Shown here: positions 12,801 through 25,267 of the stretch, one piece after another
How the letters are laid out: each line of letters starts with the position of its first letter
Numbering within the stretch: position 1 is the stretch's first letter
Source: Vespa crabro
Taxonomy: Eukaryota > Arthropoda > Insecta > Hymenoptera > Vespidae
Direction: 5' to 3'
Length of the DNA: 64,000 nt
NCBI RefSeq assembly: GCF_910589235.1
Contig: NC_060956.1
Location: forward strand, 17,642,999-17,706,998
Notes under the pieces: model-generated
The model's input: only the letters and a program-made list of their open reading frames with translations
What the model was told of the DNA's origin: nothing
The model's database searches: none
Program-made: the position numbers and the translations under genes

Positions 12801-13050
12801 AGGGTGTCACTTAGCATTGCATTGAACTGTAAAATAGATCATTTCCAAAGATTTCTTTATTTAATTACTTTAAATTACTAAAATATAATTTGTGCTTTAG
12901 TATTTTATATTAATAACAAAGAAGTTATTATTAGTTATTTTTTTTCTTTTTTTAAGTAGAAGAAATATAATATTATGCAGAAAGATAAATTTTAGCACAG
13001 CCACAAGACTAATCACAGAGTAATACAGAAATATATTAATTAACACCCTA
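12801..13050. mobile_element. MITE-like element with AGGGTGT terminal inverted repeats
   Basis: The left end reads ATATATAGGGTGTCACTTA into the element. The right end, read inward from the other strand, is ATATATAGGGTGTTAATTA: the same through AGGGTGT, then matching at 4 of the next 6 positions. TA dinucleotides flank both ends. The body is about 250 bp, AT-rich and non-coding. This is the form expected of a non-autonomous Tc1/mariner-type MITE, but the superfamily is an inference from TA flanks and GGGTG ends. Confidence 0.6.
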
Positions 13051-16000
13051 TATATTCGTCTATTCATTACGTAATTATAATAGATAATTAACTTATATAA
13101 GATATATTAGAAATAATTTAAATAATTTACGACACAAATCATCAACATGAAATATTTAGTAGGATTAAACATGTTAATATTTTATCTTCAATACATTCTA
13201 AATGTTCATTTGTAACTATATTCCTAATAAGTTACACATTACGTACATTGCGCGTATAATAATGCATTTAAATCGTTCAAGTGTGAATATATTGATCCCA
13301 AAACTGACTCTTAAATGCTAAGCTTATATATAAACTTAGCAGTGTGTCACAGCAATTTTTTAAATTCAAACTAGTAATTCTTAATATTTATATAAACTAA
13401 TTTCAACAATCCACATAAACAATAACGTTGTATATAAAATTTGATTTGATTGAGAAATAAGAAAATAAAAACGATTGAATATATGTACGTAGTTCGACAA
13501 TGTTCGCTATTGCTGATTCTATAATGCAAATATACATTATTTTAATAATTAACAGAGAGAATTTAATGCTAAACATTTTTATTACACAATTAAGAAATAT
13601 TGATGATGCTTGTATACTTTGCATTTCCTGTTAATTAACAAAATTGTTATTATCGTTTATTTTCGATTTTCATGCTGTGTAATAAACACTTTTTTGTGCT
13701 AGCAGAAATATGAAAAAAAAAAAAAAATTGTGAAGGTGATATATATGTCAAATTATAATAATATTGACAAGTTAAAAATATCTATAAGAATTATATTTCT
13801 CAATTTAGGAAGCTGGAGAACATATCACAGCTGAAATTAGGAAATTTGATGGTATACTCATCAATGATAGACAAAAAGCAAAATCGATATTGTCAATAAT
13901 TTCTTTATTTATACATATCTCTGTTAGGAATTACGAAATTGTGAATTTATTTAGTATTTGTTTTTTCAACATATATTATGCGTTGTTAAAAGCAGTAACA
14001 GCATTATTTGATTTGTATAAATTTGTGATAGGAATCCGGATAAATTTACTTTAAATTATGGACAAAAAATATAAGCTCAATTGTTGTGCAAAAAGTGTAT
14101 AAGAGCAACAATGTAAAGCAAATGCTTTTGTAGACAGCTTATTAACCATTTTACTTCTACAGAATGGAACTCTATAGAATATTATAATATTTATTATAAT
14201 ATTTATTTACAAACTATATAATGTAAAGTTTTGTTATGTCGTTATGTGAGAAAAGGAAGAAAGTGCATAGCAAAATAGTGTCAGGTCATATTTATCTCAC
14301 TATTAAGTAATGGTGATATATTGATGCAACTTTCAAGCAAAATATTCTGTCATATTTTGCAGTTCTGTATCTTGACAGCAATCTTTCTAGCGTATTAAAG
14401 ATTCTGAAACTCAGCTATCACTTGTACACTGCCATCAATTTTTATCATTTCACTATATCATTCTAATAGTGTAATGTTTACCGATGTACCCCAAATTACA
14501 CTTCCATGAAATTGCAGTGAATTAATTACGTTATTCACAATGGTAATAGTGACGTAAACCAGTTAGTCCATCAGTCTTTCTCTCATTTCGATTATCTGTC
14601 ATGGATCATTTCTTTATACTCATAAAATATACATTCACATTTGTTTTTTTTTGTGTGTCTGTGGTGGTAAATATTTCTTTAACAAAGAAATACAATGCTT
14701 ATACATAATATATCTGTCATTAACTATTCTACAATCTACATTATACATAAAATAATTAACTGGTATGATATAATAAGATAAAAATATTTGGACCTCTTCT
14801 GACATTCAATATTATCAGATTTATATTGAAATATTTTTTAGAAGAATTATCATATATAGCGAATATTTTAATAACTTTCGTAAGTGAAATTTTTTATTAT
14901 TGCATTGATGGACTATCAACTATTGTAATATTAATTTGTATCATCTTAATAACCATTGTTAAATAATGAACTTCTGTGACTCATGACTATTGACTACTTT
15001 TGGACTCAATATTAAATTTTGATATATGATATATAATAATTTTTTTTTATTTAGAATAAGCCCATCCCAAAATAGCATGACATGATTAGACCAACCACAG
15101 ACACTGAAGACAGCAGTTTCTTTTATTATATTATTCAATTCTTAAGTCCTCATTTAGTGTTAAAGGTCAGTGTTAAGTAGCATTACATGGAAAAGTGATC
15201 ATATACATGTCTTGACATCTTATGTTAAATGTCCATGACTGTAATATCGTTTCATAATACAGTTCAAATACATTAGGAAATACATTTCTTCAATCGCTCT
15301 TCCTATACTCCATCAAAAAAAAATGGGACTTTATTTAACAAAGAATAATAATTGGATCATCATACAAGATGAAACTTCATTCTAATGATTCTAGATAAGA
15401 TTTAAATATACAAATAATGTAAGAAACGAATTTTAATATAAATTTAAAGAATGCTTAAGATATGCTCTTTTTACTCTAATAGTCTTTCTGAAAAGAATTC
15501 CTGCTATTACACAGGTATTTGCAAATCAATTATTTTATCAATCAATTGGACAATGACTGCAAATAGATGCATTTTATATTAATTAAATCAATAATAATAA
15601 TAATGCATCTAAAATCAAATATGCATCAAAAACAAAAACAATTATATTTGCGCACATATGATGTTATTGCTCCAACAATGCAGCATTGGTAAATGGCTCC
15701 AAACGTTGATTATTATAATCAATTTCGCACCATCATCACTGGATTCATTAAATTTAAGTATACCACCCTAAAATCAATTCCATTTAAATATTTAAACTTA
15801 TTCAAAATATTAAGAGAAAGACAGTTGGAATCACATACATGATATAAAAAGCATGAAATAAAAACGAATTAAAACAAATATATTAATATTGTATGTGCCT
15901 TTAGAAAAAATGAAATCTTATTTATATATTTATGTAAAGATAAAAAAACTAATGTAAATTTTCTATTCATGTATTTTAATTGCAACTATAAATTTGCTTA

Positions 16001-16094
16001 TAAATAATATTTATATAGAAGAATTAATTATTTAAAAGAATTTTGTATATTTTAAAAATATTTATAGATAAAAATCTTCACATAACTTACAATG
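13051..16094 (-). other. Probable long 3' UTR and spacer of the TMCC gene
   Basis: No plausible exon on either strand. Sequence between about 14.0 and 16.0 kb is less repetitive than flanking DNA and lies just past the TMCC stop, so a long 3' UTR read leftwards is likely. Several minus-strand AATAAA signals exist, so the true end cannot be placed by eye. TATTTACA at 14207-14214 is a Pumilio element (TGTAAATA) if transcribed from the minus strand. Confidence 0.4.
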
Positions 16095-16361
16095 CTACTT
16101 CACGGCGAGTGTTTGTTTAAGATGGCGTATGAGGTGACTTCCAACATCATGCACCTCAGGCCATTGTTTGAGCACGAACACTATACCCAATACAACGAAT
16201 GTGGTCGTTAGTATGCGCACCCTGCACATGAAACAATGAGGCTTAGTACAGCTGTAACAAACGCGTGAAAACAAAACAAAACAATGAGTGAGCAAAATTA
16301 AATTTTCATGCATGTATGATGTCCATGTTGTCTTAAATGTTTTACGATATTAATCAAACGA

Positions 16362-16421
<60 letters not shown>

Positions 16422-19400
16422 ATTTATGTACATATAACAACTTTTTTATGACAATATATTCAAAACAGCAAAAGGGCTTAATTAATCATAGGTGATACCT
16501 ACTATTGCAATGCATATTAAAAAAAACGTAATAACAATGAATGTAAATGATATTTTTTACATGAGAAAATAATTCACGAAATTACTAACTAAAAATTCGT
16601 ATAAAAAAATTATTTAGGTAAATAGTAATAATGAATGATGTTACCTGGTTCTAAGGAATGGCATCATAATACCAGCACCTGTTGCAACAAGGAGTAAAAT
16701 AACTTGCAGTACTGTTAACACTACATTTATCAACTTCACGACCAGAGCCCTTGCATTACTATTATCAAGGCCTTCTAATGTAACATACTGTTGATGTTGC
16801 TGCTGTTGATGTTCCATTTTACATATTTTTGTTTGACAACTTTCTAACATCTCATGTATGTCTCTTAAACGATCTTCACTTTGATATTGTACTTTTTCTT
16901 CCATATCTGTAATTGTTTGTTTTAAATTTTCTACTTCATTCTGATGGAGTTCAGTCAGATCATTGATTTGTTCTTCAAGACGATCGCACCGAAAACGTTC
17001 TTCTTGTAAACCATGTGATAAATATGCTACTTCTTGTTGCAAGGCCTAAATGAAAGCACTATTTCATATAATTCTTATTTTTTAATTTCATAATAGAAAT
17101 AATGAAAATCAGCCATTATTGAAGTTAAATATTCCCCCATTTTGTATATATAGTTTATGCATAATAAACGAACCTTTAAGCCATCTAATTTTTCTCTCAT
17201 CCGTTCAAAGCTGTCTCTGTGTTCTTGAAGTTCCGAAAAGATGGATTTGAAACTCAATGCGGCATTATTACTGTGACAAGTATGTGTTTGCCCTCTACTA
17301 CCTGGTCCACTTTCGCTCGTTACACTAGAGCATTCTGAGCCTTCTTCTGATGGAAATTTCATTGCTGCAGCACTATGTGTAGATCCAAGACTGCAGCCAC
17401 CAGGTAAAGTAGCTGATCCATGATGAGTCTTTTCTTCTTCAACACTACCATTATCACCATTACCTGCATGTGGTGTATCGTTTACATAAAAAGTTGAGCC
17501 ATCTGCAGAGACATAGAGGTTGCAAGTTAGATCGTTATCCAATACCAAAATATAAACTCTACTAACAACTAACACTAGTTGTTGCTGTCTTTCTATTCTG
17601 TTTTAATATTATAAAAATATGTTTCTGAATAAAACGAATGTATAATACAGAAATAAAACTATATGATTAGATAAATAAAACAATTTTTTTAATATATATA
17701 TGTATATATATTACAATATCATTTAATAAAAATCATCAAAGTATCATTTTTAATAGTATTGGATAACTACTATTGAAGAAAGCATTATAGAAATATACAA
17801 TTCACAGAAGCAACCAAACACCTTATAATAAAATTATCATTAAATTAACAAATAAAGTTAAAAATATAAGTGCTAACTATGAAGTTGATATTTATTTTAT
17901 ATACTGGAACTTCAGAAATTTGTTAATTATTTTAACAATTATAATGATAATCTACAATATAAAACATTACAATACAATTCTTTTTGTAATAACTTTTAAC
18001 ATATTTGTAAGATCACAAGATACTGAATGTAAATAAACACAATAACACATTTCCTGTTTAACATAAAATATTGAAGTGAATAGGAAAGATTATATACAGA
18101 ATATAAAAACATGAAATAGATAGACGCAAAGTAAATTTTGGGTTGTGACATATTACTTACTACTCTCAACTGCCATGATAGCGCAACATATCAAAAAATA
18201 TTTATTTTAAAATATAAATGCACAACTCGTATATAAATTTGAAAAAGAAAATTTTTTTTTTTTTTTTTAAATATATATCATGGATCCTTTAATATACTAA
18301 GATTTATTTTCAGATAGGGTTAAATCAGACAATAGTGCAACACTTAGAAAAATTATATATTAAATATAATAAAACAGATATCAATAGTTGAATTTACACT
18401 AGAAAAAATGTATATTCTACTGTATGTGAAAGTGCATAGTACCAGATAAAGTAAGTCTTATAAAATATCATATTGTTAAGGAAGTGCATGTTCTACGTAA
18501 CTACTTATTAAATTACATTCTAATTTTAATTATAAGCTGAACAAATATTATATAATTTAAAACTTACAATAAAATTTGTAGCAATATTTTGAGATATAGC
18601 AAAATATCATAAAATAAGTATTATAAATATTACTCACGTGATAAAGTGTTTATATTGTCAGCACTCCCAAATTTATTTTTAATAAGATGTGCAAACTCCC
18701 TTGGTTTTGACATAACACTCCTAAAATAGAAGTCAATAATTCAAAACAATCTGTATATGCTGAAATTTAAATATCATATCTATCATACAAATAATAATTT
18801 CATAAATTACATAATAATATAAGGTATATTATCTTAAATACTTAATTTACATGGATGCATATATAAAATAAATATTTTAAAATATACAATTTGTAAAAAA
18901 GAAGCAGTTCGATATTATTAGAACGTATATCAAATTGAAAGTATAAATCCTTATTTTACATAAATATATAAAAGTAATCAATGATTAATATTTGACAAAA
19001 TCTTTTGGATAAGTCTTTTTCTAACCTCAACTGTATACACAATTTTTATATTTTCTTTTGATATATAATAATCGTAGAAAATTAAATCTTTATTAAAATA
19101 ATTAATAACAGATAATGAATATTTAGTATAGTTGGATCACAATCTATTTTTATCATAACACTCATCCTGAAAAACCAGTGATTCCGTCTCTAATATTGCC
19201 ACCCACATTTCTGAAAGGGAGTCTCAAATTAGAAGAAAAAATCACTCTCTATACTTAGCAATGAGTGTAGAGGATAGAGAAAACAAAATGTGAAGACCAA
19301 CAGACACCATATCATAGAATTAAATTGACATGAGTTTAATTTGTGCAAAATCCTTTTGCACATTAGCAAGAAACTATATTATATATCATGCAATGTGCAT

Positions 19401-20903
19401 AGTGATGCTTATGTATATATAAAACATGCTATGTTAAAAAATAATATCCATTATACAAGAAACACCATAACTTTCTGTTTACTTGAAGTATAAAAATAAG
19501 CAAAAGTCTACTCATAAGAATTTTAACTATTTATAGTATAAAGCTAATATAAATTTAATTAAATAAATATAAATATTAAAGTTAAAATACGTACTTTAAT
19601 CCTTGTCCCATGTCACGAAGTACTTCTCTTGGTTGTCTATGACCTGCGGGTGCACCATTCATTTCATAATTTTTTAATTTTTTTTGATAACTGTCCAACT
19701 TTTTTTGTAACTGAGAAATACTATTCGCCGATTTCTGATTTTTCTTTTCAAATACTGTCTTAATTCTAGTTAATTGTTGTTTATCCGCATTTGCAGCCAA
19801 TTTCAAATATTCATTAACATTTTCTACAATGAATATATAAAGATATTAATTTCATTAAATCTAACATCATAGTAATATAATAATAATAGTACAAATAAGA
19901 TATAATTCACCATCACGAGTTGTTTGCTCAATACGTATGAGTTCACGTGTTCTAGCTATTTTACTTTGAATATGTTCGATCGCTTGTCGAACTCGCGCAG
20001 CGCTTGAGTCCACATCATCGCTTATTAATTCAGAAGAGCCATTAGATAGGAACGATTGCGTGGTATGATATTGTTCCTACAAATAAACATTATATAATAT
20101 AAAATACATTGAAATTTATATATTTTTATAATTTAATATCATAATATTAAACACACAGTGTATAAAGAACAATTCTTTTTTGATACAAATTAAGACTTTG
20201 AATCTCATATTGAATTCATTAATAATATTATATAAATAATTCTTCATTTAATCTATGACAGTTATTATATTGTTATAAGTGGTGACCTTGCAATCTTATA
20301 CAAAAACCAATGCAAACACAATAGTATTTTATCACAAGATTTTTGTGTAAATTTATTGGTGTAAAAATATCATTTTTATTATATGACAAATAATATTGTG
20401 TAAATGTTTAAATAACATTAATAATATAATAAGTTATATATTTAATTATAATTCAGCATAATACGTACTCCTTCATCATCGGTTGGAGGTTGAACATTTG
20501 GCACAAACTCATCTGATTCGGCAGTGATTGGATTGCCATTTGATTCATCCATAACATCCATACGGATTATAGTACCTGGTGATCTTTGTCTGCTGCTACC
20601 TTTCATGCTGAAGCTACTCCCACAACCACCACAGCTGCTACCACTGCCTGTGCTACCCTCTCCTGTCTGGTAGCTATAAAAAAAGCAAGATTTATGTTTT
20701 ATTCCATTCCAAATATTTAAAAAATGCATTACTTAGTTCAATTAAAAATGAACAACTTACATTGGAGCATTACGCGCTTTTGGTGTATGTTCCAAACTAG
20801 CTGATTGTTGGTGATGTGCTTGAGATATAGATGTATTCCCTCTAGTAGGAGAAGTGCTACGTGAGCTGTTCTTACTTGACGAAGTCACCATCAAGCTAGC
20901 CAT
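16095..20903 (-). CDS. TMCC-family transmembrane and coiled-coil protein
   Basis: Eight constitutive coding exons on the minus strand: 20761-20903, 20469-20673, 19911-20076, 19595-19823, 18638-18720, 17174-17502, 16645-17045 and 16095-16221. They splice in frame to 560 aa; a 45-nt exon at 19166-19210 would make 575. The family (TMCC1-3; Drosophila Dementin) consists of ER membrane proteins, and TMCC1 acts at ER contacts during endosome fission. Residues 1-115 are Ser/Thr- and Gly-rich and probably disordered. Coiled-coil follows at about 125-245. Next comes the family signature SKPREFAHLIKNKFGSADNI. A second coiled-coil spans about 360-470 (GLQEERFRCDRLEEQINDLT). Two hydrophobic segments end the protein (about 486-514 and 521-538), anchoring a hairpin with the N-terminus in the cytosol. 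The ATG at 20903 follows an apparent acceptor (TTATTAG), so 5' UTR exons lie upstream. Confidence 0.92.
16364..16419. repeat. (TA)n microsatellite in TMCC last intron
   Basis: Pure TA run of about 55 bp between the last two coding exons of the TMCC gene. Confidence 0.95.
18161..18176 (-). other. Candidate alternative first coding exon of TMCC
   Basis: On the minus strand a short open exon, ATGGCAGTTGAGAGTA, ends at a perfect GTAAGT donor (18160-18155). It ends in phase 1, exactly as needed to join the exon starting at 17502. The product would begin MAVESNGSTFYVN and be about 290 aa, keeping the C-terminal coiled-coil and both membrane segments. Other TMCC genes use alternative promoters, but transcript evidence is needed. 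Confidence 0.35.
19166..19210 (-). other. 45-nt TMCC cassette exon with non-GT donor
   Basis: Between the exon ending at 19595 and the one starting at 18720 there is a good acceptor (CTCCCTTTCAG), then 45 nt encoding NVGGNIRDGITGFS plus a split Gly codon. The phases match both neighbours (AA|A on entry, GG|G on exit), so inclusion keeps the frame. The intron after it begins ATGAGT, not GTGAGT; one substitution at 19165 separates it from consensus. Read through, the frame ends at once in TGA. Either an AT-type donor is used, the exon is skipped, or the base is an error. Confidence 0.55.
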
Positions 20904-22095
20904 TCCTTTCTTCTAATAAAGTTTATTACTAGGATATTTGAAAATTGCCACATGTTGCACTGAATCTGTATTCATATAGACTTTTTATTAGAAATTTTTA
21001 TCAGATGATTCAGGATAAGATAAAAGATATTCTCAATACAAATCAGCAATATATATAAATGTAGACAAAAGATTAATATATTTGAATCATTCCATATTAT
21101 AAGCTGTCAACTCTACCTATATAGTAATAAATATAAATGTATTAAAAGATAAATCCATAATACTAATGTATTTTGTGATAAGAAATTTTTTCCTTATTAT
21201 ATGAATTTTTATCAAGATTAAATAAATATCAAATAAATATATATAAAGATATGGAATGTAAATATCCAATATTTTTAAAGGATATTAAAAATAACTACAA
21301 ATATGAATCCATTATCTTAATAGAGTTATACAATTTTTCTAGTAGTATCTAGTATAGAACAACCTTTGACCTAATCTAACTGAAGAGTCATTGTGATTAT
21401 CATAATATGAGAACATGACGCGTAACATCTTATATAAAAATGATTTCAATGATCAATCAATAAAACAAAGAAAAAAGAACAATAAATTTTTCTTTGGCAG
21501 TAATATTACTTTAAAAATAAATCATTCACATATAATTTAATATATTATAATATTGTAATTATTATGTGAGATTTAAATATATTGAATTAATATATACATT
21601 TAGAAATAAGTTATAACATTAACATTGATATACGACAATAATTGAAAAAAAGAGAATATATTTGAGAAACAAATGACTTTTCAAATTACCATTTCTCTTA
21701 TGTAAAGATAAAACTTTTCAATCAAAAATAGAATTGGCTTTGATCCTTCCTGGTTGTTACAGAATAGATAGAACATACAAGCAACAACAAATATCAAGAA
21801 AATTTATACACCTTAATATTCGTTATTAACTTTCTCTCGATCGTCAAAGCGTCGAAAATGGAGCCATACGAGTAGAATTTCTTATATTTTCACTAACTTA
21901 TGGCACGCCAAGAAATCGCCACAGTCTTACTGCGGACACGTAAAACGGTATATCATTAGTTGTGCATTCGTTTAAACCAATAGCAACTCTATCGTCCCAC
22001 CCCTTATACACGACTTCATTATAAAAGCAGAATGATTTTCAAATAAAAACAAACTTTTTGACCTGTCAATTCGCATGCCCGACTTCCACACACAT
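20904..22095. other. Upstream intron of TMCC and a promoter-like patch
   Basis: AT-rich and non-coding. Around 21830-22020 it is GC-richer, has an ATTGG/CCAAT motif (about 21976) and, on the minus strand, a GTCCGCA|GTAAGA donor ending an exon at about 21932. It could be an alternative first exon of the TMCC gene. Confidence 0.35.
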
Positions 22096-22121
22096 TCTCT
22101 CTCTCTCTCTCTCTCTTGTTC

Positions 22122-22160
<39 letters not shown>

Positions 22161-22207
22161 TATTCTCTCTCTCTCTCTCTCTCTCTCTGTCTCACTCTAT
22201 TCTCTTA

Positions 22208-22262
<55 letters not shown>
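22095..22262. repeat. Long (CT)n microsatellite
   Basis: About 165 bp of CT repeats, broken by two copies of TTGTTCTATT and by TCACTCTATTCTCTTATTTT. It lies directly inside the intron after the candidate first exon at 22334. The overlapping Leu/Ser-rich open frames are repeat artefacts. Confidence 0.95.
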
Positions 22263-22267
<5 letters not shown>

Positions 22268-22333
22268 CTCATTCTTTTCCTATTTTTTTCCAATACGACT
22301 ATATGCGAAAATATATCGATAAAACTAACTCAC

Positions 22334-22440
22334 CTTCTTCTATTTTACAATGCACGTTCGTGGTTGTAGCATGTTCTCATTTAATTCGTTATAATGTCAC
22401 ACAGAAAATATCATTAATATTAGTTTTATTTGACGAATAA
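22334..22440 (-). promoter_or_regulatory. Candidate non-coding first exon of TMCC
   Basis: On the minus strand a strong donor, AAG followed by GTGAGT, ends a segment at 22334. The DNA to its right, 22590-22760, is CpG-rich (CGACGACG, GCGCGTAT) and promoter-like. Together with the acceptor just before the TMCC start codon this suggests a 5' UTR exon about 1.4 kb upstream. The transcription start is not located. Confidence 0.35.
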
Positions 22441-23797
22441 TATTCTTTAACGTTTCTTTCTGTTTTTTTTTGCTCCGTTTTCTTTATGTCTTTTCGTTTC
22501 CTCCCTATATCTTCTTTCCTTCTTCACTAGATTAATAGTCAAAGAATCGTTATTGTATTCGTAATAACTTTCCACGGGTGTGTCATTGTCGCGATTCGTC
22601 ACTTCTTCTATGCGACGACGTTAACGATATCGTCAGGAGGTTTGAGCGACGTCGTTCGATCGTATATGATATCGACGCTACTAAAACTCATTCAGAATCT
22701 TTCGGGTGCACGCAGTAACACGGCGCGTATGATTGTTCTGCGCGTGTGTACGTAACACAATACTAACACAATCACATAGAGACACAAATTATATACAACA
22801 CGCAGTATGTCAGGTTCTTCGAAAGTGTCTCATTTCGCGGTGTAATACGTCGAACCACAGAATGACAAGTGCAGGGGGTAGAAGAGGAAGATAGATGATG
22901 GGCTTTGCACGTAGGGAGGACGCGTCGATGAATCCGTCGAGTTCTAGGGATAATGGCTGCTGTTACTAGGGACACGCAAAGTTATGCGTTTACCGCAGAA
23001 TACGTCAGTGTTGTATGTACTTTGTTCTATTCTTCGTTACCTCTATTATTACAAATTATTACAAATTATTATAATCATTATTTAAAATTTTATAATTTTT
23101 TCTTTTCTTTTCCTTTCTTTCTTTTTTTTCTTTTCATAAAAAAAAACCTTCCTCCTCGGCAAGAAGGACAAGAGGATATACATATTTTATCGTTAAAAAT
23201 ATTCTTAATAAAAATTAATTTCGAAAAGGATTATTTTTTGCAAAGGATGATCGTGTCCTGCATCTTTAAAGATTACTACATATTAATATTTATAAAATTA
23301 TGATCATTGAATGTGATATGTAAGAATATAGTATAGGAAAAAAAAAAGGAAAAAAAAATAATGTTTTCACAAATACCAGAATAAAACTTATTTACATGTT
23401 CGTTAGAATTCATGGAATATTATCTTTATGATACACAACTAACAAAGATACCAGTGTTTTGTTTTACAAGATATATCATTTCAATGGAAACCGTATTGTA
23501 TAATTAACGTAATAATTACGGTACTGTCCTTGTACGTCGCACGAACTTTGTCGATTTTCGAGGACAAACGCCATTTTTTCTTTTTTTTTTTTTTATAGAT
23601 TCCGCATGCTTCGTTTTCTAGAAGTAGCGTTTCTGATCACGTCACGTAACATATTATTTTCATATATAATTATCTTATTTTACTGGAAAAAAAAAAAAAA
23701 AAAAAAAGAAAAAACCGTAAATCATTAGAAGATAAAATCGAACAGAACTATATAATATAGATAAATATATATATTTTTTTTAAAAATATCATTCATT
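22441..23797. other. CpG-richer spacer, promoter candidate at 22.6-23.0 kb, then AT-rich
   Basis: The first part is relatively GC-rich and probably contains the TMCC promoter. The remainder (23.0-23.8 kb) is AT-rich with poly-T/poly-A runs (about 23579-23594 and 23686-23708). No coding support. Confidence 0.4.
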
Positions 23798-24148
23798 TTA
23801 TTCTTGATTCAATTTGTTTAATTTTTCTAACAACAAATTGCCGAATGAATCCCTATATTGTGGACTTGTGAAATTCAATAAACTGTATGGCGTTTCAAAA
23901 TATTCATTTCCCTTATTGGAAGTGTCGTCGTGTTCGTTTCCAACGATTGTAAAACCTGCACTGGATAATTCAATGCAAAATTTTGAATTCTCCAATGTTG
24001 TTAAATTGAGATAGATAACTCGATTCGTACTGCACAATCTGTCGGATAATTTTACGTCGTTCACGTGATTCTTGATATCGTTGATGACAGCCTGTGCTTC
24101 CAGCTTCCATTGTTCCTCATCTAATATCTTATCCTCGTTGTTCTCCAT
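23798..24148 (-). CDS. GSKIP: GSKIP, GSK3-beta-interacting and PKA-anchoring small protein
   Basis: Single-exon minus-strand gene, 116 aa (human GSKIP is 139 aa). It matches the DUF727/GSKIP family along its length: an N-terminal amphipathic stretch, LEAQAVINDIKNHVNDV, corresponds to the segment that binds PKA RII subunits. A central beta-rich part follows (YLNLTTLENSKFCIELSSAG). The C-terminal PYSLLNFTSPQYRDSFGNLL corresponds to the GSK3-beta-binding helix. The protein is a cytosolic scaffold that brings PKA to GSK3-beta and dampens its activity. The start is the only ATG giving the full domain. The stop codon TAA is part of AATAAA, so the 3' UTR could be very short. Sec24 lies about 1.1 kb away, transcribed divergently. 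Confidence 0.9.
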   Translation of the reverse strand: MENNEDKILDEEQWKLEAQAVINDIKNHVNDVKLSDRLCSTNRVIYLNLTTLENSKFCIELSSAGFTIVGNEHDDTSNKGNEYFETPYSLLNFTSPQYRDSFGNLLLEKLNKLNQE

Positions 24149-25196
24149 ATTTGTCGTTTTAATAATTTTATTCTTTCATTAATATATTTCGATATTCGCC
24201 GTCAGAATTATTTTGGATTTTCATCAATCAATTTTTAGCAGTGTCACAATTCGATTCTTGGCAATCGATGAAGGAAGATAGTTTCATGCCAAAATCGTGT
24301 TTTTATCACACGACGCAACACGTGCACAGGTTAGATTCAGGGTCAAAGACCACGATTGGTAATTGCGTAAGTTTATTCGTGTATTATTTCCGTTTAAAAG
24401 GTGGCTACAGTGTCGTACTCTTAAAAATCTGGTGAAAACTTTGACAAATATTATTATCCTTGACATTAACAACTGTTTTATGCAAAATGTCGTAATACTG
24501 ATTCGTGTACGTATATTTTACATACTACTACATCTACATTTTATACGTGATGTCTTCTTTTTCATCTATCCCGTAGTCATGGTTACGATACATCGAATGC
24601 AGTGACGTAGATACAATACACATACATATATATATGTTTATATATGCATATATATGTTTATACTGTGTGTATATATATATACACATATAAACACAAACAC
24701 ACATGTACATAAACAATATAAGTTACTTGTTAATCGAATTGACTTTGATGTAGCAAGTGAAAATACAAATTAAAAAAATTTCCGTTCTGGATGACGTCGT
24801 TTAGAAAGCGGAATTTAAAATTTATCCAACAGAATTTATTAATAATGAGGTTATATTATTTCCTTGACAAGTACATTAAAAATACAACTGTGAAGAAAAA
24901 GTTAACATTTCAAAATGAAAAATGATAGATATACGATATCTTATCAATTTGAATAAACACACGTATTCATCATTTATGCCAATAGTAAGGTTATACTAAT
25001 TTGTAATTTATTCAGCTCGATAAAATCGAATAAAGTATAATAAAATAATGTAATTTTTTAAATTATTTATATTGATTTCATTTCTATTTTTCTTTATTAT
25101 TATTATTATTATTATTTTTTTAATATTGCATTATTTAAATGTAGCGCATTATTTAAATTGATCGAAAAGCACAGTAATCGAACACACCCTCGATTT
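24149..25196. other. Spacer between GSKIP and Sec24
   Basis: AT-rich and non-coding, with mixed TA/CA simple sequence at 24610-24705. It should hold the GSKIP promoter. GGGTCAAAGACC (24340-24351) resembles a nuclear-receptor DR1-like site, weakly supported. Confidence 0.45.
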
Positions 25197-25213
25197 TCAC
25201 GTCAGTGACGTCC
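25197..25213. promoter_or_regulatory. Palindromic CRE/CrebA-like double site in the Sec24 promoter
   Basis: TCACGTCAGTGACGTCC holds two back-to-back TGACGT cores in the palindrome ACGTCA-G-TGACGT, about 60 bp upstream of the initiator-like motif. TGACGTG(A) is close to the site bound by CrebA/CREB3-family and XBP1/ATF6-type bZIP factors. In Drosophila CrebA is a known activator of COPII and other secretory genes. The binding factor here is inferred. Confidence 0.55.
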
Positions 25214-25267
25214 TCATTCGTCGCCCTTATTAGTTCGTATACTTACCACATCGAAGAGTACGTCGCT

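Noticed and set aside
22058..22440. Ser/Leu-rich open frames in three frames
   Set aside because: Produced by the (CT)n microsatellite, which is open in all frames.
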